A stretch of DNA of 5,065 nt, taken from contig CAMYOP010000193.1 of assembly GCA_947260045.1 (NCBI GenBank), positions 10,459 to 15,523 on the forward strand, written 5' to 3'. The position numbers and the translations under genes were made by a program. Below the pieces are notes generated by a model that saw nothing but the letters and a program-made list of their open reading frames with translations, had not been told where the DNA came from and ran no database searches. Below are positions 1 to 5,065 of the stretch, piece by piece (position 1 is the first letter of the stretch; each line of letters starts with the position of its first letter). This DNA is from an uncultured Desulfobulbaceae bacterium. Its GTDB lineage: Bacteria; Desulfobacterota; Desulfobulbia; Desulfobulbales; Desulfobulbaceae.

Positions 1-143
1 AACCGGTTCGAAACGTTCAAAGTTTTCATTTAGACAAAACTGGCCAGGTTATACCTGTGCTTTTAACCTTTTCCCTTTTGACTGATTTACAGGGTGAAAT
101 TTGTGCTATTGCCACCATCGCCCAAAGAACAATAGAGAGCTGA
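1..143 (+). CDS. 3' end of a PAS-domain signalling protein (5' part outside window)
   Basis: The frame beginning at base 3 stays open to a TGA at 141-143, giving about 46 codons with no start inside the window, so this is the C-terminus of a gene entering from the left. The residues include LDKTGQVIPVLL, then TDLQGEICAIATIAQRTIE just before the stop. This is the classic ending of a PAS/PAC domain: a basic-acidic-Gly turn, a beta strand with PV, a D..GE turn, then a strand leading to a form of the usual 'aRDITE'. The full protein is probably a sensor kinase, a receiver-PAS protein or a similar signalling protein, but its output domain cannot be seen. The stop lies 20 bases before the start of the hybrid kinase, so the two are probably one operon. 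The call rests on pattern recognition in a short piece. The frame is well supported; the overall identity is open. Confidence 0.72.
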   Translation, partial: PVRNVQSFHLDKTGQVIPVLLTFSLLTDLQGEICAIATIAQRTIES

Positions 144-163
144 TTCTGGCTTGAGGTACAACT

Positions 164-2257
164 ATGAAAAAGGAAATAGCTTCGACCGGAAAATTTACTA
201 ATCTCAGAAAACGAGCGCAAGTATTACTGACTGAACCAAAAGGCAGTCTTCCATCAATGGCGCCAGAGGACATTAAGCGACTGGTCCACGAACTTGACAC
301 GTATCAGGTCGAATTAGAACTGCAAAACGAAGACCTGCGTCTGGCCCAAGAGGAACTGAGTACTTCCCGTAAAAAATTTTCCGATCTCTATGAATTTGCA
401 CCTGTTGGCTATCTTACCATCAGTGACAAAGGGTTGATCATCGAGGCAAACCTGAAGGCTGCCGACATGTTGGGCCTTGATAGGGGCCGCCTGATCAATC
501 AAGCACTTTCTTCTTTTATCACCGCTCAAGACCAGAATATCTATTATCACCACCGAAAACAACTCATACGGACAAGTCAGACCCAGATGTCGGAGCTGAA
601 AATGCAGCAAAAGGACGGCAAAATGTTTGATGTCAGCCTGCAAAGTATTGTCAGTTCAAATGTTGACGGTTTCCTGGGACAGTTCCGGACAGTGTTAACT
701 GATATATCGGAGCAGAAACAACTTGAAAACAGTCTGCAGGAAAGCAAAGAAAGATGGGAAAAAACCTTTGATGCCATGAGTGACATTGTTACCTTGATGG
801 ACAAAGACTTACGCATTATCAAAGCAAACAAAGCAGCATATAATTTTTTCAAATTCGAACCTGGCAAACTAACTGGCCAGTATTATTCAAAACTATACTG
901 GGGAGATTCAATTCCAGGCCCGGATTGCCCTGTGGTTAAAACACTCCAGGATAAACAGGAACATTATGCCGAATATGTAATCCATAAAAATATCAATAAA
1001 GTCTTTCATGTGACCTCATCTCCTGTTTTGAACCAAAAAGGAGAGATTCAATACCTGGTTCACTGTGCAAAAGACGTCACTGAAATAAAAAAACTGCAGG
1101 AAGAACTCTTTCAGTCTCAGAAAATGGAGTCCATGGGAGTATTGGCCGGCGGAATCGCCCACGATTTTAATAATATCCTGGCGGTAATATATGGTTATTC
1201 TGAGCTTGTTAAAGGCAGTCTCCCTGACCTGAGCCCAGTAATAAAAGATATTGATCAGGTATTAAAAGCATCAAACCGGGCAAAAGAGCTGATCAAGCAG
1301 ATTCTTACCTTCAGCCAGAAAAGTCCGAATTTAGAAAAAGCACCATTACGTCCGAAAAATTTAGTTCTGGAAGTTATTAAAATGATGCGTGCCTCCCTGC
1401 CCTCCACCATTGAAATTAAGGAGGAAGTTGATCCTCACGCTTGTTCAATCATGGCAAATCCAACCCATTTTCATCAGGTTATCGTCAATTTATTCACGAA
1501 CGCCTACCAGGCTATTGAAAATGAAAAAGGGCTTATAACTATTCGACTCACAAAAAAAGAAACAGGAGCCAAGAAGAGTAACGGTTTGCAGGGGCCACGT
1601 GTTGAACTGGAAATACAAGACAGTGGCTGCGGCATGGATGAAACTATAATAAATCGAATATTTGAACCTTATTTCACGACGAAGAAGATAGGAAAAGGAT
1701 CTGGTATTGGTTTAGCTATGGTGCATGGAATAGTAAAAGATCACGGTGGATATATACAGGTTGAAAGTGAAGTAGGCAAAGGCTCTACCTTCAGACTCTC
1801 CTTTCCCTCAATCGAGGAAGAACTTCAGCATACGGAGGTTATAGACTCAACAGCCTCTCTCACTGGAACTGAGAGAATCCTGATTATTGACGATGAAAAA
1901 ATGCTTACGGACTACCTGAAAACTTTTCTGGAAAGACTTGGCTATAAAGTGACAGCCCATACAAGCAGTTTAGAAGCACTGGAAGACTTCAGGTCCAGGC
2001 CCAATGAATTTGATCTGGTTATTACAGACCAGACAATGCCAAACTTAACCGGCTCTGAACTGTCAAAAAACATACTGCAAGAAAGAGATGACCTGCCAAT
2101 CATCCTATGCACTGGTTACAGTTCCATGATCTCTGATAAGGATGCAGACAAACTTGGAATCAGCTCTTTTTTAATAAAGCCTGTTGAAATGAACATCCTG
2201 ACCAAAATCATTCGGCGTATACTCGATAGTCAAGATATCGAGCCAGCGAGTTCATAA
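164..2257 (+). CDS. Cytosolic PAS-PAS hybrid sensor histidine kinase with C-terminal receiver
   Basis: A 697-residue hybrid histidine kinase that autophosphorylates on histidine and can pass the phosphate to its own receiver. No signal peptide or membrane segment is visible, so sensing should be cytosolic. A charged coiled coil (about 37-72, ELDTYQVELELQNEDL) leads into PAS 1 (about 70-185) and PAS 2 (about 195-308). HisKA carries GGIAHDFNN with phospho-acceptor His333; Asp334 and Asn337 fit the usual phosphatase positions. The ATPase domain shows the N box (VNLFTNAYQAI, Asn442/Asn446), G1 (DSGCGM, 486-491), F box (IFEPYFTTK, 499-507) and G2 (GKGSGIGLA, 510-518). The receiver (570-686) has Asp576/Asp577, acceptor Asp622 (LVITDQTMP), Thr650 and Lys672, so every key residue is intact. 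ATG 164 is preceded by GAGGT at 153-157 with a 6-base spacer. No DNA-binding or HPt domain is attached, so the final target lies elsewhere. The sensed signal is unknown; Cys255 in the PGPDCP loop and Cys301 of PAS 2 are possible redox or ligand sites, though nothing proves it. Confidence 0.96.
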   Translation: MKKEIASTGKFTNLRKRAQVLLTEPKGSLPSMAPEDIKRLVHELDTYQVELELQNEDLRLAQEELSTSRKKFSDLYEFAPVGYLTISDKGLIIEANLKAADMLGLDRGRLINQALSSFITAQDQNIYYHHRKQLIRTSQTQMSELKMQQKDGKMFDVSLQSIVSSNVDGFLGQFRTVLTDISEQKQLENSLQESKERWEKTFDAMSDIVTLMDKDLRIIKANKAAYNFFKFEPGKLTGQYYSKLYWGDSIPGPDCPVVKTLQDKQEHYAEYVIHKNINKVFHVTSSPVLNQKGEIQYLVHCAKDVTEIKKLQEELFQSQKMESMGVLAGGIAHDFNNILAVIYGYSELVKGSLPDLSPVIKDIDQVLKASNRAKELIKQILTFSQKSPNLEKAPLRPKNLVLEVIKMMRASLPSTIEIKEEVDPHACSIMANPTHFHQVIVNLFTNAYQAIENEKGLITIRLTKKETGAKKSNGLQGPRVELEIQDSGCGMDETIINRIFEPYFTTKKIGKGSGIGLAMVHGIVKDHGGYIQVESEVGKGSTFRLSFPSIEEELQHTEVIDSTASLTGTERILIIDDEKMLTDYLKTFLERLGYKVTAHTSSLEALEDFRSRPNEFDLVITDQTMPNLTGSELSKNILQERDDLPIILCTGYSSMISDKDADKLGISSFLIKPVEMNILTKIIRRILDSQDIEPASS

Positions 2258-2546
2258 TTTAGCTGCACAGCTCCTTAGGGAGAGAGTCAAATTCTGTTCC
2301 TGTTGGTCTATTTATCAGAAGCTTCTTTTCCGGGGAAGCAGCATCCAAATCTCCCTTTTCACCTGAACACTCAAGGAGACTCTGGCAGGTCATCCTTATG
2401 TCGAGCCATGGCATCCTTTCCAGACAAATTGAATCATTTGCCTCTCTTTTTCCAAATGCAGAACTCTAAACTTCAGCTGGCACCTTGACAGAGAGCAGGC
2501 CAAGTCAGTACGCTGATAATAAAGATTGTTTATATGAGGTGATCCC
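2258..2546. other. Intergenic gap between kinase and phosphofructokinase
   Basis: There are 289 bases between the kinase stop and the PFK start. I see no convincing gene on either strand and no T-tailed hairpin that would end the kinase transcript. Small symmetric elements exist: a perfect 10-base palindrome AGAAGCTTCT at 2317-2326, and GCTTC/GAAGC arms at 2321-2325 and 2335-2339. None has an obvious role. A TTGACA occurs near 2486-2491, but no acceptable -10 hexamer lies at 16-18 bases, so I do not call a PFK promoter, although one is expected in this gap. Confidence 0.5.
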
Positions 2547-3683
2547 ATGTCAAAATATATTGGTATTTTAACAGCAGGTGGAGACAGTCCTGGTCTGAAT
2601 GCTGCAATTCGAGCCATCGGCAAATGTGCCACAGGCAAATATGACATGAAAATCATCGGTTTTCGTGATGGTTTTCGAGGACTCATGGAAAATAGAATGG
2701 TCCGCCTTGATAGCGAAGCACTCTCTGGCATTTTGACTCTGGGGGGTACAATACTTGGTACAAGCCGTGACAAACCCCATAAAATGCCTGTGGCTGGCGA
2801 AGTAATGGACATGACAGAGGTCATGTTGGATAATTATCATCGCCATCACCTTGACGCACTTGTCTGTATTGGTGGTGGAGGAACCCAAAAAAACGCCTAT
2901 CGCCTTGCCCAGAAAGGCATGAATATTATTACCCTGCCTAAAACCATTGATAACGATGTAGCCGAGACTGATATCACCTTTGGTTTTGACACTGCCCTTT
3001 CAATAGCCACCGATGCCCTTGATCGTCTGCATTCTACAGCACACAGCCATCACCGCATTATTGTGGTTGAAATCATGGGCCATAACACAGGCTGGTTGGG
3101 CCTGGGAGCTGGCATTGCAGCTGGTGCAGATGTTATTCTCATCCCTGAGATCCCCTATGATATTAAAAACGCAGCAAAAGCAATTCGGGCCCGGCAGCAT
3201 AGTGGAAAAAATTTCAGTATCGTTGCAGTTTCTGAAGGCGCGCTTTCAAGAGACGACCATAACAAACTTTCGCGTTTGCAACGAAAGCGCCAGAAAGCCA
3301 AAGAAAAAGGGGATCACAAGAAAATCAAACAAACTCTGAACAAACTCAATATGTTTAAAAGATACTGCTCCACCAGTACACTCCAGCTTTCAAGAGAACT
3401 GGAGCGACTGACAGGGCTTGAAACCCGCCTCACCATTCTGGGCCATATCCAGAGAGGAGGAACGCCAACGGCAGCGGACCGCATTCTTGCCACCAAACTG
3501 GGTTCTGCCTGTGTAGAACTTATCAATAAAAAAAAATTTGGTGTGATGGTTGCCCTCCAGGGAAACAGGGTGGTTCCTGTTCCTCTTAAGAAGGTGGTGG
3601 GCAGACGGAAAACAGTACCGCTTGATCACCCCTGGATAGAGTGTGCCCGTCAGGTTCGCACCTGCCTGGGTGACGGGAAGTAA
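2547..3683 (+). CDS. pfkA: 6-phosphofructokinase, group III (mixed ATP/PPi family) type
   Basis: Phosphorylates fructose 6-phosphate to fructose 1,6-bisphosphate in the cytosol, a committed glycolytic step; PPi-using members are reversible. In the 378 residues I see the phosphate loop GGDSPG (11-16), GGTILGTSR (66-74), GGGGT (109-113), PKTIDND (131-137, catalytic Asp135), Arg170, MGHNTG (177-182), VSEG with Glu230, and ETRLTILGHIQRGG with Arg294, His300 and Arg303. PKTIDND and the C-terminal LQGNRVVPVPL stretch fit group III rather than E. coli-type PFK. Gly112/Lys132 correspond to E. coli Gly104/Gly124; in this family Gly at the first site usually goes with ATP and Asp with PPi, so ATP use is favoured but not proven. 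Oddities: Gly111 stands where an Asp or Glu metal ligand is normal, His179 replaces E. coli Arg171, and residues 235-275 form a Lys/Arg-rich segment that makes the protein longer than usual (bacterial PFKs are near 320-345). ATG 2547 has GAGGTGA at 2536-2542. It is followed after 29 bases by the caspase-like gene. Confidence 0.95.
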   Translation: MSKYIGILTAGGDSPGLNAAIRAIGKCATGKYDMKIIGFRDGFRGLMENRMVRLDSEALSGILTLGGTILGTSRDKPHKMPVAGEVMDMTEVMLDNYHRHHLDALVCIGGGGTQKNAYRLAQKGMNIITLPKTIDNDVAETDITFGFDTALSIATDALDRLHSTAHSHHRIIVVEIMGHNTGWLGLGAGIAAGADVILIPEIPYDIKNAAKAIRARQHSGKNFSIVAVSEGALSRDDHNKLSRLQRKRQKAKEKGDHKKIKQTLNKLNMFKRYCSTSTLQLSRELERLTGLETRLTILGHIQRGGTPTAADRILATKLGSACVELINKKKFGVMVALQGNRVVPVPLKKVVGRRKTVPLDHPWIECARQVRTCLGDGK

Positions 3684-3698
3684 ATGGTCAAAATCAAA

Positions 3699-3705
3699 AA
3701 GGAGA
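3699..3705 (+). promoter_or_regulatory. Ribosome binding site that decides the start of the caspase-like gene
   Basis: AAGGAGA at 3699-3705 is a strong Shine-Dalgarno match in the 29-base gap after the PFK stop. It lies 1 base from ATG 3707, which is too close, 7 bases from GTG 3713, which is ideal, and 19 bases from ATG 3725, which is too far. All three are in the same frame, so GTG 3713 is the preferred start. Confidence 0.75.
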
Positions 3706-3712
3706 AATGATT

Positions 3713-4375
3713 GTGTCCAAAACCATGCGAGTATTCATAATTGAATGCCCGAATCCCATAGATCTCCTCCAGGGGAGAAACGAAGGAAAGACTCTGGAGC
3801 AGATCTGCAAACTTGTTGGTCACGAAGTTATAACTTTTCAGCCCAAATCCAAACGCGATCTTGAAACCATTTGCAGGTATATTTCAAGTATTGATCGTGA
3901 ACATGACGGTACGGATAAGCCGGACTTGCCATTATGCATTCATTTCTCAAGTCATGGCGAAGAGGAGGGCTTGCGTTTTGGCAAGGATCTCATTGAATGG
4001 GATGAATTAGTAGGAGCCCTGGAGCCTTTCTGTGTAAAAAAATCTATCTATAAAGGTGAAAAAATACTCATCATTTCAGCCTGCCAGGCAAAAGAACAGC
4101 AGCTGACTAAAAAATTACGAAAAAAATGGAAAAAAACCAAAGACTTTCAACCGCCTAAGCATCTCTTTGTGACAGCGGATGAAGATGTGTATTGGAATGA
4201 CGCGGTGGTTGCCTGGGCCATGTTTTACAATAAAATCCCTAAAACCAAGCTGAACAAAAAAAAGAAAATCCTGGGCGTTTTAAACCTTATTGTTAATGCT
4301 GAACTTGGCTGCATCCATTATTACAGGTGGTCTTCGAAAAAAGGGAAGTATTTATGCTATTGCCCGAAGGGATGA
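3713..4375 (+). CDS. Small stand-alone caspase-like (clan CD, CHAT/metacaspase-type) protein
   Basis: A 220-residue soluble protein (numbered from GTG 3713; ATG 3707 would add two residues). An N-terminal Rossmann-like strand (MRVFII, 5-10) is followed by LPLCIHFSSHGEEEGL (72-87) with candidate catalytic His81-Gly82, then LIEWDEL (93-99), then a hydrophobic strand ending ILIISAC (118-124) with candidate nucleophile Cys124. A strand, His-Gly, then a second strand ending in Cys about 40 residues later is the signature order of the caspase fold. The later DEDVYWNDAVVAWAMFY (156-172) fits the aromatic C-terminal helix I associate with short bacterial caspase-like proteins. Lys-rich patches lie at 133-143 and 177-185, and the C-terminus has Cys200, Cys215 and Cys217. 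No signal peptide, membrane helix or extra effector domain is present. It sits 29 bases behind PFK, so co-transcription is likely. Peptidase activity is inferred, the substrate is unknown, and it could be a catalytically silent relative. Confidence 0.8.
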   Translation: MSKTMRVFIIECPNPIDLLQGRNEGKTLEQICKLVGHEVITFQPKSKRDLETICRYISSIDREHDGTDKPDLPLCIHFSSHGEEEGLRFGKDLIEWDELVGALEPFCVKKSIYKGEKILIISACQAKEQQLTKKLRKKWKKTKDFQPPKHLFVTADEDVYWNDAVVAWAMFYNKIPKTKLNKKKKILGVLNLIVNAELGCIHYYRWSSKKGKYLCYCPKG

Positions 4376-4407
4376 CTGTAGGCTGATTATTTTTAGGTGG
4401 GCGGCAT

Positions 4408-4438
4408 AAAAAAAGGGCTGCTCCTTGCGGAGCAACCC
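4408..4438 (-). terminator. Rho-independent terminator of the minus-strand microprotein gene
   Basis: Arms at 4415-4424 and 4429-4438 enclose a 4-base loop, with a run of seven A on the plus strand at 4408-4414. Read on the minus strand this is GGGTTGCTCC, loop GCAA, GGAGCAGCCC, then seven T: a 10-bp stem with one G-U wobble, a GNRA-type tetraloop and a U tail. Read on the plus strand the same pair becomes a C-A mismatch and no T run follows, so it works in the minus direction only. It begins 17 bases after the stop of the 46-residue gene. Confidence 0.87.
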
Positions 4439-4455
4439 TCAATATTCAGGAAGGC

Positions 4456-4596
4456 TTATTTCTTTTTGCCTTTCTTACATTTTTTACTCTTTTTATCTTT
4501 TTTGCACTTTTTCCCTTTTTTCACATCTTTTTTCTTACATTTTTTCTTATCACACTTTTTCTTTTTGTCTTTTCCTTTTTTCTTACATTTCGCCAT
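4456..4596 (-). CDS. Lysine/cysteine-rich 46-residue microprotein, function unknown
   Basis: I do not recognise this family. The minus strand encodes 46 residues from ATG (4596-4594) to TAA (4458-4456): 30 Lys, 5 Cys (4, 15, 20, 31, 40), 4 Asp, 3 Gly and one each of Met, Ala, Val and Ser; no aromatic residue. Residues 3-18 (KCKKKGKDKKKKCDKK) and 19-34 (KCKKKDVKKGKKCKKD) align at 10 of 16 positions, a likely internal duplication. Evidence that it is real: GGAGGT at 4607-4602 with a 5-base spacer, an in-frame TAG at 4611-4609 that fixes the start, a dedicated terminator, and use of alternative codons (AAA/AAG, TGT/TGC, GAT/GAC, GGA/GGC/GGG) in an otherwise A-rich stretch. It should be strongly basic and disordered. 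Metal binding by the cysteines, nucleic-acid or polyanion binding, disulfide cross-linking, or serving as a modified peptide are all possible and unproven. It converges on the caspase-like gene, 80 bases apart. Confidence 0.8.
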   Translation of the reverse strand: MAKCKKKGKDKKKKCDKKKCKKKDVKKGKKCKKDKKSKKCKKGKKK

Positions 4597-4601
4597 GAGA
4601 T

Positions 4602-4607
4602 ACCTCC
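4602..4607 (-). promoter_or_regulatory. Ribosome binding site of the lysine/cysteine-rich microprotein
   Basis: Plus-strand ACCTCC reads GGAGGT on the minus strand, a full-consensus Shine-Dalgarno sequence, 5 bases before ATG 4596. This is the main reason for calling a gene too small to be found by length alone. Confidence 0.82.
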
Positions 4608-4664
4608 GCTATGAGATTGTTTTTTGATAATTCAGTAACAGTATCACATATAGATCTTCACTAT

Positions 4665-4670
4665 ATTATA
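4665..4670 (-). promoter_or_regulatory. Candidate -10 box for the microprotein gene
   Basis: The minus strand reads a perfect TATAAT here, which would start transcription near 4658 and leave a leader of about 60 bases. The hexamer 17 bases upstream (TTTTTC) is a poor -35. A perfect TTGACA lies at 4707-4702 but 31 bases away, too far to pair with it. The surroundings are AT-rich, so chance occurrence is possible. Confidence 0.35.
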
Positions 4671-5065
4671 TTACTTCCATCTAGCTGGAAAAACCCCCAT
4701 ATGTCAAGGTAATTTTGTAGATAATGGTCATGTTTTATAACACTAAGACCTATAACAAATTGATCAGCTCATACTCACAGAGCAGGCACATGTTGGCTGG
4801 CAGCGCTTTTCAACCACGGCCCTCCAAACACGAAGACACATATGACATCTAGAAAAAAGTGATCAAAGCTTAGCATTTCCAAATATCATTCAGACACAAA
4901 GAGAGGATGTAAGGGGGAGGACTAATTAACCCTTAAAAATTATTGATGAGTTCTTAGTTCTTGATATTTAAAGGACAAAGTATGTTGCTTGTGATGGTCC
5001 CTCATTGAAGTCCTTGCAAAAATAATATCCGGAAGTAAATTTCAGAGAGAAAAGAAGAGCTCAGT
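4671..5065. other. Gene-poor AT-rich stretch to the right edge
   Basis: Nearly 400 bases without a supportable gene. All six frames hold only short open stretches, none with a well-spaced ribosome binding site and a recognisable protein; the longest ATG-started one I traced is 33 codons (4876-4775, minus). A GGGGGAGGA stretch at about 4913-4921 looks like a ribosome binding site but no start codon follows at a usable distance. A 7-base direct repeat AGTTCTT occurs at 4949-4955 and 4956-4962. No tRNA, CRISPR, insertion-sequence end or strong hairpin is visible. It probably holds the control region of the microprotein gene and of a gene beyond the window. Confidence 0.6.

Noticed and set aside
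40..57. Overlapping palindromes CTGGCCAG and CAGGT-TAT-ACCTG upstream of the kinase, considered as an operator
   Set aside because: They lie within the coding end of the upstream PAS gene, about 107 bases from the kinase start, so an operator role has no support.
78..106. TTGACT as a -35 box for the kinase
   Set aside because: The hexamer 17 bases on (TTGTGC) is not a -10 box and the region is coding.
2259..2414. Possible 51-residue minus-strand gene in the kinase-PFK gap
   Set aside because: The protein looks plausible (mixed composition, several Cys), but the AAGG before each candidate ATG has no spacer, there is no terminator, and the stop lies 1 base from the kinase stop. A stop-to-stop frame of about 64 codons is expected by chance. 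Worth a homology check only.
2303..2488. 61-codon plus-strand frame starting at TTG in the same gap
   Set aside because: No ribosome binding site, rare start codon, no recognisable protein.
2478..2496. TGGCAC near PFK considered as a sigma-54 -24 element
   Set aside because: The required GC at -12 is absent at the fixed spacing.
4456..4596. Reading the T/A-rich tract as a simple-sequence repeat or curved-DNA element only
   Set aside because: It is interrupted in a three-base rhythm by TGT/TGC, GAT/GAC and GGN codons and has a fitting ribosome binding site, in-frame upstream stop and terminator, so coding is the better explanation.
4397..4627. 76-residue Phe/Leu-rich plus-strand frame resembling a membrane peptide
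   Set aside because: It is the complement of the AAA/AAG-rich minus-strand gene, begins at a GTG inside the terminator region without a good ribosome binding site, and its apparent hydrophobicity follows from TTT/CTT codons.
4775..4876. 33-codon minus-strand ORF
   Set aside because: No convincing ribosome binding site, no terminator, no recognisable motif.
4982..5008. 8-codon ORF with AAAGGA six bases upstream, considered as a leader peptide
   Set aside because: Too short to judge, with no attenuator hairpins or regulatory codon run visible before the window ends.

Overview
The window looks like a chromosomal segment from a Gram-negative environmental bacterium of moderate GC content. The soluble PAS-PAS-kinase-receiver architecture, the group III-type phosphofructokinase and the AT-leaning codon use would fit Desulfobacterota or a relative. 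That placement is inference from gene style; there is no rRNA or marker gene here.

Layout. Positions 1-143 are the 3' end of an upstream plus-strand gene whose last residues read as the end of a PAS domain. Twenty bases later (164-2257) comes a complete cytosolic hybrid histidine kinase: coiled coil, two PAS domains, HisKA, HATPase and a C-terminal receiver. These two genes look like one signalling transcription unit. A 286-base gap follows with no convincing gene or terminator. A second plus-strand unit then holds 6-phosphofructokinase (2547-3683) and, 29 bases downstream, a small stand-alone caspase-like (clan CD) protein with an SHG...SAC His/Cys pair (best start GTG 3713, stop 4375).

Facing this unit on the minus strand is a gene easily missed because of its size: a 46-residue protein of about two-thirds lysine with five cysteines (4596-4456). 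It has a perfect GGAGGT ribosome binding site, an upstream in-frame stop, and a clean Rho-independent terminator directed to the minus strand at 4408-4438. It is the most novel-looking item. The remaining bases to 5065 are AT-rich and hold no supportable gene.

How the parts relate. The PAS protein and the kinase probably sense a cytosolic cue. PFK is central glycolysis. The caspase-like protein, probably co-transcribed with PFK, and the lysine/cysteine-rich microprotein converging on it have no known role here. A protease-substrate or effector-partner link between them is speculation worth testing, because several clan CD peptidase families cut after Lys or Arg.
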